From Ciona savignyi (lineage: Eukaryota > Chordata > Ascidiacea > Phlebobranchia > Cionidae), in NCBI GenBank assembly GCA_000149265.1, contig CH003310.1:84433-148432 (forward strand): a stretch of 64,000 nt of DNA, in the 5' to 3' direction. Below are positions 26,701 to 40,057 of this stretch, in pieces. The notes under the pieces were generated by a model. That model was not told where the DNA came from and made no database searches. It saw nothing but the letters and a program-made list of their open reading frames with translations. A program made the position numbers and the translations under genes. The first letter of the stretch is position 1. Each line of letters starts with the position of its first letter.

Positions 26701-29288
26701 ATAGTTTTGTTTGCTATAATATTTTAACTGATTGTTGCAAATGTAATGGTCTTGGTCAATAATTTTCATAATAGCCTATTTCTCAAGAGGTGTTGGCCAA
26801 ATGATACGTGACCCTTTCGATGCTTGGCAAGCGGCGTTTGCTTGATCCTCAGGCTGAGTGCATTCAATTAACCAGTGCAACTTATTTTAATGTATGTTCA
26901 AACATAGCGTGCCCCAGCAACCCGAGGGCTGTTCTATTAAACTCAGCTGTGTCAATAAAACTTCCCGATCCCGTAACCAGTCGAGCTTAAACCCATGCAT
27001 GAAATTGAACGTAAGCAGTCGAGGTTATACGGTAAGGTGTGAACTGATTGATATCTCTGATAAGATGTAGCAGCCTGTGTGCGGCAAGCTTCAGTGTAAT
27101 CGCGGTTTATCGCCATAAAACAAACACAAGAGCGTATAGGCCGAGTATTTAAGTTTTTTATCTCTCTGTCTCAAACACGTTTCCCTGTTTAAGATAAATA
27201 TTTTACTTTCCAGAGGTGAATTAAAGCTTGTATTTGCGGACTTATTTAAAATAGTTCTGGTTAAACAACAGGCAAACGATTGTTTTGATTTTGTAATTAG
27301 AATTCGGTCGTTTTAATACAGTGACGCACTCATAATAACAATGCATCATTCTTTCTGGCTCTTTGGTCACTTAATGCTTGTGATTGCAGCGTTAAACTGC
27401 TGACGGAACTTGAAATTATGTGTGAAAGTAGCGTTTGTAGTTTTGCCTTTGACAAAGCCCGATTGTTTTACGTTGTAATTAAACTTACGAGGTTTAGACT
27501 GATACATCACAATTGCTGGCCAGGTAACACTCAATTAAGATTTGATGCCTTCGTGGAAGTCAAGATTTTGGAAGCTGTAATAAAAACCTGGACAGTGGAA
27601 ACGGCCTGCGGTTTAACGTGCCTTATTCAGGTTTTACTCGATAATCGTATGGTGGTTTTTCTTTTCTCAATATATTAAAGTAGGCATCAATAGATTTCCG
27701 TAATTAAAATCGTGGCTTAACCCTCCGGCTTATTGTGCTAATTGTCAGGTGCCGATTGCTGGCGTTTGTATTATAATCATAACCCGATCTGTACTAGAAC
27801 TTCACACTTAGAACAATAGCCACTTAACGTGTATATCTATCAATACGAACCACGCTTTAACTGGCTTGTGGAATGATTATAATTAAGCGAAAGCGTAGCC
27901 AGAAGAGAAAAATGAACAGATGCGCGTCCGTAAACGAGCACTAACCCCAAACCGCACCTCGCTTGGGAAGCATACAACTCAGCGGAAATCGTTTTTTTGT
28001 TAAAGAAGAATTTTGACAAATTGAGGCGAAGATTGACTCGTGTTAACTGTTAGTGGAAACACATGTTGAGGGCTCGCGTGGGTTAATGGACTCTTATTTT
28101 CTCAGCCGCATATTTTCGTTTCTTTACAAAACTAAAATGTGGCGTGACTGAAACTCATATATAATTACCATCGTTTATTTGCTGCCATAAATTTGTTTAA
28201 AACTATTGGATAACTATTCTGGCTGATTTGTTCACGCTACAATGGCAAAGAAACCTAAAACGCAGTCTAAGCCATTATCTCGTTTATTATTCTCTTCTCT
28301 TTTATTCGTAAAGACGATGCAAAACCGAAATTTAAAAATATACGAACAATAAGAGCCAAAATCATAACACAAATTCCAGAAGGGATAGGCCAAACTCTTG
28401 TGAAAGAATCCTAACCGGAATCTAAATTGAACGACTTTCCATGATTATGTTTTCCATGCCCATATAACGGGTGGCTTAGAGTGTAAAGAATGTAGACCCG
28501 TTGTGAAATAATTAGCAAAAATCGGATCTCGGGTAAAAATTGAAAATTGGCAACAGTTCGGTTCAGTTCTACTTATAAGCCGAAGCGGGCGGGTAAGATA
28601 TATTTATTCATGGTGCGCTTTCACGGGTATTTTTGCGTGACCTAACTTCTTTGGCGTAATGGCTTGTGTCGATTGACTTTCTTGCAGCGAACGCGCGAAA
28701 TATCAGCTCGCTACATGCCGACCCACACCTTAAATCTTTTGGGACATATTTCCAACAGCCCCTGTAAAAGCTGAACTGGAAATTCTACCCCGTTTCTTTC
28801 AAACGATACCCACCTTAAATGTATAAATATCTATGCGAATACGAAATTGATTTTAGTCAAGCAAATGAAGCTTGTGTTATTTTTTATTTAAAATTACTTA
28901 TAATAACAATCTTGTGTTTTCAAATTAAAAAGGAGACATTTTGGGGGAATTTGAATTAGAAAATTTGTATTTTAAATTTAAAATACAAAACATATTAATA
29001 TAGTCTTGCTTTAAAATGTTATTAAAACTAGTTTATTTTAATTCCCAATTGCTTTAGGCACAAAATTGTGATTATGGCAACATATTTATAAATTGACCGA
29101 AAACAGATACTCATTGCAAAAGGTTCCACACAATTAAAGTACCACTTGGATTTTCTTCTTTTTGTTTTGACTTTCATTTACCATTACATGCAATACGCTA
29201 TTACGGCTTCTTTCTATTCGTCTCCGGTTGTAAAATATCGTTATTTCCGGTCTATCTAACTTAATCAAAAAATAATTTTTCAGTTATA
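20760..29288. other. Gene-poor stretch downstream of BMP2/4
   Basis: AT-rich to mixed composition. Apart from the small orphan ORF at 24191-24379, I see no exon, RNA gene or repeat that I can support. ORFs of 60-118 codons here overlap on several frames and lack domains. It lies 3' of BMP2/4 and could hold distal enhancers, but nothing in the sequence proves that. Confidence 0.45.
24191..24379 (+). CDS. Orphan ORF or exon, unknown function
   Basis: The frame opens after a TGA at 24188 and ends at TAG 24377-24379, giving about 62 codons with no Met at the start. The composition looks protein-like: VYFNEWENKVVLETSWKEIS, followed by charged and aliphatic residues ending YANELQ. The surroundings are AT-rich with many stops, so it stands out. 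It could be a terminal exon of an unseen plus-strand gene, a pseudogene fragment, or chance. No family is recognised. Confidence 0.22.
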   Translation, partial: LNLSQVLVYFNEWENKVVLETSWKEISRQRISKDDLTRQTFRFIQEVYLRLGIDLQYANELQ

Positions 29289-29294
29289 TTTATT
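29289..29294 (-). terminator. Candidate polyadenylation signal of BMP2/4
   Basis: AATAAA on the minus strand, about 485 bases past the BMP2/4 stop. I noticed no canonical signal nearer to the stop. Confidence 0.4.
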
Positions 29295-29777
29295 TAACAC
29301 TTCAATACGACCCACTGAAATGTTCAAAATTGCAAAACAATAAAAGCGGTTTACACAACACGTTAATAAATAAGTATATAATTATTTGCTGAAGGTCGAT
29401 AGAAGATAATTAGTGAACAGCGGAAGAACGTGGGGTAGAAAATGTTGTTTCGTGTATCCGAAACCGCGGGAAAGGGTCAATGGGTTGGACAAATTGCTTT
29501 GTCCAAATATGAATATGTCTGATTGTAAATATCCAGGGGTACAGCACAATGGAATGTCATAGAAAGTAATAATTTTCACGGGAAACATGGCAAGATTATA
29601 CAAAAACAAGAATTGAGACTTTAGTTCGGGCTGGTGTGACGTCATATGGCGCCTAAACGCGCCTGTTTCTCTCGGATTTTCCTCGTGGGTGCCTTCACTC
29701 TTTTTCGCCTCTCGCGATGTCGCAACGGGGGCTTCGATATTTTAAAGGACACTGTCACCAGTGCAACACATTGGATC

Positions 29778-30697
29778 CTATCTGCACCCGCACTTGCTCA
29801 CTCCCATTTCTGGATAGTTCTTAAGGACGACTTTGCTTTTGTCGTCCAGGTAGAGCATTGGGACGCTCACCAACACGGTCGGCACGCAGCACGGCTTCGG
29901 TGTGAGCGAAGAGTCCACCTCGTGTACTAAAGCCTGCACTATAGCGTGGTTGGTTGCGTTCAAATAATCCGAAATTGGAAACGAACATTGTCCTTGACAG
30001 AAATGGGCATCGTAACCCGGCGGAGCAACAATCCAATTCGTCCATCTTACTTCGTTGAAATCAACGTATAGATTATGACGTTGGCAAAGATTTCTTCGTC
30101 TCCGCTTTTTCCGTCTTTTGGACGAGTTAGCTGGTGCGTCTCTTTTTCTGCTGCTTCGCTTTGACCTACGGAGCAATGTCGTGTCTTTTCCGTCATGGGA
30201 ATATGCGAGTAGTAGCGGCCGTAAGTGGACCCACTCTTTATCAGGAATATCCGAATGGACATCACGTTTCAGACGTACGTGTCGTCTGGCGGCACCTTGT
30301 GGCGCAGTTTGCCTGTCCTCTTGCACCACCTCCACAATGAGTCCATGATTCGCATCATGCGGTCCTTGTGACCAACGCGACGTTGCTTGACTGACATCAA
30401 ACCGCTCCCAAGTTGAGTTTCTTGAATCAACAAGCCTTGTATCAAGCAACCGAGTTATCGGCTGCGGCTTGCTTCCAGCGAATTTACTCCCAAAATCGTC
30501 ACTTCGAGGCATCTTTATTATCTCATAGATGTTAAGGCGATGCATGTGACCCGATCCGCTTGTCACGTGGTGCCACACCGCTTCCCGATGCAGCAGGAGC
30601 TCGGCCGCTCTTACAACCTCCTCCCCGGGCATGGTGCTGACGTCGAACCGCAGACGGATGTGGTTGTCCTCGATCCCTGGGAATTGCTCCTCTTTTT
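29778..30697 (-). CDS. bmp2/4: BMP2/4 exon 2: prodomain end and mature ligand
   Basis: Secreted dimeric TGF-beta ligand that signals through BMP type I/II receptors and Smad1/5. This exon, after a CCCGCAG acceptor, joins exon 1 in phase 1 to give 434 residues. The junction reads SYHHEEKEEQ, matching the BMP2/4 prodomain. Processing sites are RSKR (306-309) and RKR (312-314), followed by a basic stretch KRRKKRRRR (322-330), likely for heparan sulfate binding. The mature domain (333-434) has the seven cysteines in order (CQRH, FCQGQC, PCCVP, KCGCR) and an N-glycosylation sequon [13 protein letters not shown] and TNHAIVQ are typical of BMP2/4. The residues PEMGV near the C-terminus replace the usual DMVV-like sequence. 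Confidence 0.96.
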
Positions 30698-32172
30698 CTG
30701 CGGGAAAGGTAACATGTTTAAAAACATCCATTACACTGTGAGGTAAAAATACACATTGTTTTCACACTAAACACAGAGCGTGCTGCCTCTGTGTAAAGCG
30801 ATACGACGTTTCTATCAATTTTAGATGCATCCTTTGACCTTGGACATGTTGTCACAACCGACCAACCAGTTGCCTCGACCTTCCGACGTATGACTCCGTA
30901 CGTCGCGCGTGTCTCGCGCCAAATCCACCAGGCCGGCTATTACAAATAAACTGCTCATTGTTTCTCGCGACGCATGACAATGGGAATGTAAAACGTCATA
31001 AACGACCCGCCCCTGGACTCCCGGCATCATGTTTGTTATTGTTGTATCATAAATACCTAATTATGACAAAACAATGGCAGGCGCCGTCGAAGAAACGCGA
31101 AGGAGACACCGAGCCGAAAAGCTGACGCTCGAAAATGACTTCCGTTGACACCAATGACCATTTTAAAAACTTTTTATAGAACAAGTTACAAGTTTGTTAT
31201 TCCTTCGGCCAGTTGGCAAATTTAGCTTTGGTAAATTTAAACCAACAACGCCGGATTATTTTACCTTGTTGGTGCGTCCGTTTACACAAGATATATTAAG
31301 AAAAGCGAGCGATAAAGAATGAACTTAAAAGGAATTTTCACTTTGATATCCCAGGTAAATCACGGCTGGTTTTGTTCGCAGTGCAATATGTTTCTTTGAC
31401 TGTCATCACAATCACAACATTGAACGTTTTGAGTTCCGGCTTTGAACTTAAATCCAAAGAAATCGTTTGGTGAAACCGTTTTAGCTTATCTTAAGATAGG
31501 GGTATTGCTAAACCGCTGCGCTTAACCCAACCCTGTTATTTCGTCGCCTTGACTGCGTAATTACATTTTCATAATCCCAGTTATTTACTCGGCATCCGTC
31601 CGATTTCGACTGATTGCAACGCTTACATTGGAGAGCCGGATACCACAGAAGCGGCTCGCCACAACTTCAATTAATCTCCAACTTGGTAATTCTGATCACG
31701 GGACGACTGACATCAATCCTACAGCGTTTTATCAATCCCCAAGCGAATTAACGAACGCTTAACCTTGAAGGAAGGAAACGCGAAAACGACGAACACGAAA
31801 ACAATGAAATCCTTTCCAATCCAAATAGAAGCGTACGTATTCGACTCGTAAGTCTAAATTTGGCGAAAACTTTAATTTCAACCACATACGATCGACTTAT
31901 TGGTGGCGAAATAAGTTGTCATTTAAAGCTTGCGAGAAATGCTGTATGACTAAGTACGCGGCCGGTGTCAAATACGATAAGGTTATCAAATTCCTAATCT
32001 CAACTGTGTTACGGCCACCTACACACGATTTTGGACGAATATTTGGCTGTTTTGTACCAAATGAGTCAAATTAAAACACACAATAAATCAACTAATGTAT
32101 ACTCTGTTGTGTTTTAATAAGACGAGTAAATATAGATAGGAAAAAGGTTAACAAAGTTTCCAGAAATGTTAC

Positions 32173-32557
32173 CTTCGTGGTGATAGCTCCGCGCAGTGTT
32201 GGCTCTGCTTGTTATTTCGTCTGCTGGAAGATCAAATCCAGTTTCCCATGTCCTCATGATTTTCGGTTCATGCTCGTAGTAGTCCCCCATATGAGCTTTA
32301 TACAAATGCTGCATGATTCGGGGAACTTGGAAATCCTTCCCCGGTGTCGGTCTCCGTTTCAGGGAGAACATATTTAACAAACTCTTCTCATACTCGTTTA
32401 CAATAGCATCTTCCTCTTCCCGAGCGTCGCCCGTGTATTTGGCGGCCTGTCGAATCAAGCTATCCCGGCCAACTTTCGGTAAAACTCCCGAACTCATGCC
32501 CAATAACAAATGCAGCACGAGCGTGACAAGTAAAGTCCAATCGGTTAACGCAACCAT
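32173..32557 (-). CDS. bmp2/4: BMP2/4 exon 1: signal peptide and prodomain
   Basis: Begins at ATG 32557-32555 with a clear signal peptide (MVALTDWTLLVTLVLHLLLG). The prodomain includes LLNMFSLKRRPTPG and VPRIMQHLYKAHMGD, family hallmarks of BMP2/4 propeptides, and SRANTARSYHHE at the splice site. The donor is GAAG/GTAACA; the 1475-bp intron interrupts a codon in phase 1, as in vertebrate BMP2 and BMP4. A likely 3' splice acceptor (TTTTTTCTTACAG) at about 32697-32709 suggests a noncoding first exon further upstream. Confidence 0.93.
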
Positions 32558-32696
32558 AGTATTTTATGACGTAATAAAATCCAGATGTAGGCAAATAACT
32601 CCTCCGCTGTAGTTGAAGTCTTGATGCTTAATAATGAAGCCACTGCACCATGCTACTCCTAATGTTGTTCTATCTCTCCCAGCAGGTCAATCAAAA

Positions 32697-32709
32697 CTGT
32701 AAGAAAAAA
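32697..32709 (-). other. Candidate splice acceptor of BMP2/4 leader exon
   Basis: The minus strand reads TTTTTTCTTACAG, a good acceptor 140 bases before the start codon. It suggests that the coding exon begins near 32696 and that an untranslated exon, or a trans-spliced leader (known in Ciona), precedes it. Confidence 0.4.
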
Positions 32710-32961
32710 CGTTGATATTAGACGCGTTAAAAACTGCTCACACGCGAGCACACGCTGAGTTGGTAATGTTACTATGAACCGGCGCAGAGCGAATCATGTC
32801 TAATAGATATGGCACGAAGGCATCTCGCCCGCCGAGAGAGGCGAGGAAAAAAAGGCGCGGCAAAAAAGTTGGCACAGAAATACGTCACTGAAGTAGACAG
32901 GTCTATTCTCACAGCTTGACCCCGCCAACCCCTAAAACCACCACCCGCCGAATTTAGTACA

Positions 32962-32976
32962 ATATAAATTTATATT
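32962..32976 (-). promoter_or_regulatory. TATA-like palindrome upstream of BMP2/4
   Basis: ATATAAATTTATAT forms a 14-bp palindrome about 410 bases upstream of the BMP2/4 start codon. It precedes, in transcription direction, a GC-richer segment (32820-32940) that could hold the untranslated first exon. It would suit a TATA box, but AT-rich background makes chance occurrence likely. Confidence 0.25.
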
Positions 32977-35900
32977 TAATCAGAAAAGAAGAATCGATCT
33001 TTTAAATCCACGAATTAACCGTTTATAATGAATATATTCCTACCGGTATTGATTTCAAATACGCACAATCGGCTTAGATTGACTTTAAATTTATCTTTAA
33101 TCAATTTATTTGTCGTTAAAATACGAAATATCTGAATTTAATTGAAATTATTTTAGCTTGCGCAATATAGCTATCGGGCATTGGTTTTAGCTTCGTATGT
33201 TAGCGGACAATTACGTAGCCCTAGTTTGACTAACTCAAATTGAAAATCCTACATTAAATAAACACTTAATTCCGTTTTGTCAATAAAAACCGTTTAGGGT
33301 GAAAGCAGTGACCAAGACGAACAGAGAGCAAACCCGCTCGATGAATGAAAGCGGGTTCTTAATCTGTTTGCATTGGACGAAAGGTGTCGTCGGGAAAAAT
33401 GAAAAACCATCCCACGAATCAATCGTTATATTTGCACTTGCGGTAATCTTAAAGAGCTGTGCTTTCATCAACCCGAGCTACGAACAAATTTCTTTTTCAC
33501 CTCTCCTTGCATTACTAATTCGTTCTGCTCGTCGCTAAATTTCAGCTCAGGCGGGTTATGCTGCAAAATGTGACTTTTCCAAATCACTATAGACTGCTCA
33601 CTGCTCGATTATTTTCTCCTTACTACTAGCTGTTCCAGGTTACTCGATGAACTGGCAATTTTCAAACGATTTCCAAATATTACTACATATTTTAAACGCA
33701 CCAATCGTTCTTACATGTGTATGCATGTATTTTCAAAATTACATTTTTAAAAAAAGAACAAACTATCAAATGTTTTTTCTGTTACACGCGTTGACAGCCC
33801 ATGCGTTGGGTCCTGCAAAATCCCAAATCTTTCTCGTTGTTTATGTTTTGCTGTCAGTGTTAATCACATAATTGTGTCGCAGAACCAGTTTCCAATCTAC
33901 TTCTGTTTGTTTTGACGGGGTATAAGCAACGTCACTACATAGTTAAAAAAGTTTGTTTAATAATGAACTGCATAATTATTGGCTGTCGTAAACAAACACC
34001 GAAAATAGTCCGTGTTAAAAATGTGCGTTTCAACGAATGGAATTTCACTAATAAAAGCGACCATGGCCTATCTTGAAACCTTCTGCCCTTTACGGTAAAA
34101 TGCGTTAATGTAGAATTAACACTTTAATAATAATTTTAAATAGGTATGTAGCATTTTTGACATAATATACAAAAGCTTCCTAAGAAAGCTGATTTAAGTT
34201 TTTTTTCAAATGATTTGCACTTCGACGTTGTGCCTTAATTTTACGAATGCCTGATCAAATTTATTCTTTAGGCAATAAAAGATGGCAATAAAATGTACCC
34301 AATTCAAACCTGATTGACAACTAAGTTTGAGAATTATGGAAAACACAACCGGCGTGTGAGAGGCATAATCAACATAACCTATACTTTCGCTTATCCACGT
34401 GGAAATAACCTATGTTTGCAGCTACCGCAATAGTTTAATCTGATTTTACTCGACAAGTCCTGGGTAGTTTTAAATGAGTAAAAAGCCTTAATCCCGTTTT
34501 AAAGTGGCGGTTCGAAACCTGTTTTAATTGCACTGAGCGAATCAATGCTCTGTAACGCGGCAAGCGAACGTAGTTTTAACACTGGCAATTTTTACTATTT
34601 ACAGCTGTCAATCATAGAACACCTAATGAGATTAAACGCATCTTGTTGGAAAGGCTTGGCCGTCATTTTCAAGCACGCGAACGAAGCTGGTACAGATAAA
34701 ACGAAAAGCGCTTTAAATTGGGGTCGATTGTAGGGCAAAATATTGTTGTACCCACAATAGTGGCTTGAAGCAAGCCCGCACCCACTGTGTTTCGTACGAA
34801 GATACAGTTATGTTAAGTGCCCAACATAACCCTGAACGAGGAGGGTTAACAGGGCGCCCATCACGACGCCTGAAGACGAGACGACCCAAATGTTTCACCT
34901 GTCATCCGTTTTAAAGCCTTTTAAAACACCGACTGGTTTGGATGCTTAAACACGCTAACTGAGCTATATTCAGTATAAGTGACAGTCATCCATAAATGCT
35001 TATCACGCGAAAATACCTCAGGATTGGCCGAATAATCTATAAACTCGGCGAATAATCAGACTACTACAACATTAAGGAGAATTTTCCTACAACATACGGC
35101 CCTACAAAATGGCGTGTCTAATCCAATTATGTATAAAATATAAGCTACCGACCGACCCTTGTTTACATGTACCTAATACCATCGGGTCGAGCGTCGATAC
35201 AAGCGGAAACGAATGCTTAGGGGTTACAACTTATAGCACACCGGGTACCGACCCAAAGCAAACTATAGAACAATGCAGTGTGGTCTCGAAACATCAGAAA
35301 CAGTTACCGGGTGTAAATATTTATCCGCCGTTTGCCAGGGCAGGAGTTTAACACCAAACGTACGCCCTGATACTTTGCCAGGTCCCGCTGTGTTTTAAAC
35401 CCGACCGATCGAGACAAATTCTGTATACACCAGTCGCGCATGTAAGGTGAACGGTTAGGCAACAGGTCGGTCTTGTTTGTTATTGTTGTCCAGCTCAGTT
35501 GAATATGATTGATGAAGGCATGCTATGTCGGTTTGGTTCTTATGTACGAACTTCTTTCGACCATAACCCCGGGCATATAATAACCCAAGGATTAAGTTAT
35601 AAGTTGGCGCCAAACAGTTGCAAAACGACAGTTAATAGTAATTAGCAATTTTCTTCAAATAAATCAATTCACCCTCGCTTATCAACCAGCGCAAAGTTTA
35701 AAAGCAAAACTTGCGTTGATCAGGGACACTAATGCACAACGAATCCACAGCGCGGACTGTGTTTTTGCGCTGTTTTCTCTCCGTGAGTCAACACACATTT
35801 AGCCTCTAAATTCACCCACTAATGTCCCATTTTGCGGTCTAGTAAATGCCAAAAGCATTTGGTATTTATGGAGGCTCTTATGAGACTGCCACAATCGCTT

Positions 35901-38900
35901 TTCTGAAAATTTGCTTGAACGGAAGAAACGTCCATCAAATCTATGACTTGTTTGTTATTGTATTAGCAAACGTCTTCGTCCTGACGTTTGATGGATAGGT
36001 GGTACGAACGTAATTGAACTCATGGATATAACGGCTATGTCATCTAAACGCATGCAATAACCTGACCAGTTGAAGATATAAGAGAATACTCGTTCGAGGT
36101 GCAATTCAATGCATGCGTCCATAGGAGGTAAATGACTGTAATAACAGGATTCAAATTGCTCTATACGTCGCCAAGTAATTGCCCAGATTGGTATCAGGTA
36201 CCTGTCTACATCTGATTCGACTTCGATTACAATACTTCGTCTCCCTGCTTTTCTAATGTTAACGCGAGGGAAGCAGGGGATAAAATCAGGATAGCAGGAA
36301 GTATTGAGCTTCATTTCTACCCAGGGTCAATTACACTACCGCAGCATTCGAGTATAACCTTTAGTGTTGGCAACGGTACGCTTGGACGGAAACAGCTTAC
36401 TTTTTAAAACATGCATTCAGCATTCCGCTGAGGGAGCTTTGGGTGTAAGAGGCAGCGTGCGTTTTGACCCATCTGTCAGATTATGCTTCTTGAAAGTAAA
36501 CCAAGGCTTGGAAATATGACAACGGGTGAAAGAGAAAACCATCTAATGAGCCTCTATTCTAACCGCAGCCACTTTCAGGCGTTTTAGCTGGAGTAGCTGC
36601 TTATGCAGTAAATAGTTAATGCATGAATTCCCCAATTTTCCTTTTCATCTTTTCAGATGATGATTAATACGAATTTCAACGAGCAAAGATAACGCACTCT
36701 GAACAAATTGATTTCGCAAACATTTTAAACCATCAGAAACTTGGTATAGCATGCCGCCTTATACCGAAAACTATGTCTTTCAAAAAGCATAAAGCCGTAA
36801 CGTACACAAACTCATAGAGTAGAAAGAAACAACGTTAAACTTTCCATGAAACGCTACTGTTACTGGTATTCTCAGCTACGCCATTAGCTTTGGTGAAATA
36901 TTGTTGTCGCCTTTGTTTGTCTTGCGTAATCGATTCTATCAGACGATTGCTGGTACCGGATTTCCTTACCGTTGCAAAGTAAATGCACTTACACTTGTGC
37001 AAATATAAGTGCCGGTATGGTTTTATAGCTTATTGCTTTAATGATGTGTTAACTAGCACAAGCCTTTATGCTACTACATTTAAACCTGTTTCAATCACGA
37101 TACAATCAACGGGTTTATATATTAAAGATGTTGTTATGTTAAAATATCCGTAAATTTTTATACAAGTCGAGTGAGCTAACTCATTTATAATAGTTTTGTT
37201 TGACATTAAATATTACACATACGATATCATTACCTTCTATATTTAAGAAAAGTCTTATTCGCAGTTTTTCGTTAGGGTCGACCCGTCAGGGCCTTTCGGA
37301 AACCATACAGTTATGAAGAACCAGCTCTCGACTAATAATTAACCACGGGCTCGATTTCAAAGCTGATAATACACTGTAATATTTTTCTAATTATTAACCC
37401 ATTATTCCACAGTCAGTCGGCACTTTGATAAGCGATGCTGCTTTTCAGCACTAAGTAAAGATCAATTTTTAACCTGCGAATTTTGGCGATTGATTTGGCA
37501 TGACGAATGTGGAGGTTATTTGTGTATATTCTCTGTCGAATTACGCGGCCGTTTGATCTATGTGTTTAAGTATTAATCTTCCGTTTACATGTGTCGGCGC
37601 TGAAAATCCACTATTAGCGGTTCGCGTTACGCCACGGAACCTTGGTATGTCCACAAACCGTGTAGCCGCGCGAGGAGATAGAACCAATAAGTGCTAACTG
37701 GTCAGCGACATGTACAGGTTAGGCGCCTCTGTCGGGTGGTTGATGTTAAGGATTATGGTTTAGAGCGACTCGTGGCGCCACTAACAGCCAAGCCCGGTTA
37801 ATTTGACGCTTGCACTCGAGAAGGCCAACTCTCGCGCGATATTTTACGCCATGCAGACTATTCTCGCCATATATAAAACATACGTCACACCACAGCTTCC
37901 TTTACTAGTAGTATTCACGTTAAATGTTACCAACCCACTGACTTTGCTTAAGTTAACCAAAATAATGATTAAGGTAAGTAACCCATAATTTTGAAGTCAG
38001 GACATCAATGCCCCCTATTCAGTGGCATTTTCGAGCCCTTCGGTCTATATAATCGCGTCTTATCTCCTGATCCGTATAATTGTGTTAGAACTTTTGACAT
38101 CTATTGTATACGTTTGACGGTCGACGTCATTTTGGTTATTTTTACAACTCCACTTATGTGTCGTTTAAACGCACAGGTTCCTTTTCGTTACAGCTACCGT
38201 ATTGGTAGCGTGCGCTTTAGACAGTACGTTCCAGTGTGGCGAAGGATCCAATAATTGGCCTGAAATCATCTAACAGACACAGTAGGAACAACTATTGTCT
38301 TTAAGGCTTAAATCCGTGTACCGTTTACCGGTAAGCCGCTATGATTTTGAACTGTGTCGGTTTGTACGCTTTGTTGGGCGTAATCCCAGTCAGATCACAA
38401 GTTAAAGCAGCTTGTGGGTGGTACAGACACCATAAGCGAAACTAGGATTGGTCTGCACCCCAAAACTTTCTTCCAGTGTTCCTGATCATTCCGGTTAAAT
38501 TTGCAACCGTATTTTCCTGTTTCTTTGCACTGATTTTTTCTATTTAATAAAAAATTAATAAAACAAAACTTAATAAACTGATGCATGTTCATTTAGAGCT
38601 ATACTGCAGTAGAACATTACTAGATGCATAAAAACTTAACCAAACAGCGCATTACACAGAAAGAACAAAATTTCACATTAATTACACTAAGCTGCTTGTA
38701 TATCAACGATTTTATTTTGAAGTAATTTTTAACTAAAAATAATCTGACTTTTTTAGAAGAAATTTCTAACTTACAAGTTTAGTTTAAACTAGTAATACAC
38801 AGTCGAGAATACCTGGAGATTTTAAATAATTGTTTTAAACCGACAGGACACTTCTGCGTTTACCAATTTTAAGTGTTTGGGCGACATCGTAACATATTTA

Positions 38901-39920
38901 ATTACTTTGGTTGAACGTATCAATAGTACAAACCTAATTTTTCTTCCATATTTGTAAAATTTTGCTTCCAGTCGTGTTTGATTCAGTCTTATACACTTTA
39001 GCCGGTTTATTCTTAATTTGGAATCGTTCGTGTTTTCTAGTTTGAATTGTGCTTTTTAATGTGTTGAAAAACACGGAAAAAATTGCAAAATTTAACATTA
39101 AATAAATTTAAATTCAATTTTACGGCTACTTGAACACTAGACGTATGGAGTGACACCGGATAGGTAAAACAGGTTTATCCTTTTGATTAGAACAATTACT
39201 GCTTTCACAAATTGATGGCGTAATGAGTTTGTTACCTACTACCGTACAAGTTGATTGGTTTATCCTTCGTATGCAAAATAGAGCAAATTGCAAAATAATA
39301 ATTGCTTACTAGTATTCATTGGATTTGCGGCGATGTTCTTTTCAGGAATAAGCACTTGTTATGGGTCTCAATACTAAGTTTGTTAGGGGTTAAGTAAGCA
39401 GATTAAAAAACGTTTAAGCCATTTAGGTAGTTTGTTTAGCAAACGAGACTAAAAACTTTGCCGTTTAGGACCGTGTAAATAGTAAATTGGAAAAGTTTGC
39501 GTTTAAGCCAATTTTTTTTAGTTTTCTTTTCTAATCGTGTTAGTAGTTCAGGATTCGACGAGACCCGAATAGAATTGGTGGCTCCGTCGTGGCTAGAGCT
39601 ACACAATAACTTTTGTTACTCAATCCTAAAGGCTATTGGAAGGTTAGACGACTTGTTTCATTAATTAGAGCTAGATGGCCAATAACCGCAGTGTGGAGAT
39701 GTATAGCTGTGGCGGGAGCGAAAGGACGGAAGTCTCGCAAAATGGATTCACCGACCAGAAGTTCGTGGCTGAAACATTAGAACGAATCTCCCGGTTCCTA
39801 AACCCAAATTCTCCCGCAGACTTTGCATGACTGTAGGTTCGATTACAACCCTAAGTTTTTAAGCTTCGTCATCCATTTGTATAGTGCAATAGTAAACGAT
39901 ACCGTTTGATAATTTTCATG
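32977..39920. other. Upstream region of BMP2/4, no supported gene
   Basis: No SINE and no exon with a recognisable domain. A 119-codon ORF (35955-36314 minus) has no known motif. A plus-strand TATATAAAAC (about 37868) followed about 100 bases later by a strong GTAAGT donor (37975) is exon-like but isolated. As DNA immediately 5' of BMP2/4, this is the natural place for its embryonic enhancers (inference). Confidence 0.45.
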
Positions 39921-40018
39921 GTCGTGTATAGCCGAATGGTTAACTCTACCGATTTTATACAGGATTATATAAAACGGTCTTAAAAACGAGCCCATCATGG
40001 GTTCGTACCTTAGAGTGA
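39921..40018 (+). repeat. SINE family B, plus copy of an inverted pair
   Basis: Contains an RNA polymerase III A-box-like TAGCCGAATGGTTAA and a B-box-like GGGTTCGTACC, separated by AACGGTCTTAAAAACGAGCCC. Family B seems to be a short tRNA-derived SINE (about 105 bp). The next element is an opposite-strand copy 40 bases away. Confidence 0.75.
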
Positions 40019-40057
40019 TAATAAAATTATTACTTGCTTAGTTATTGGAGTTTTTAA

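Noticed and set aside
29646-30348. Plus-strand ORFs opposite the BMP2/4 ligand exon
   Set aside because: They are antisense shadows of a strongly conserved coding exon.
35955-36314. 119-codon ORF, minus strand
   Set aside because: No recognisable motif, no supporting splice sites or polyadenylation signal; likely chance.
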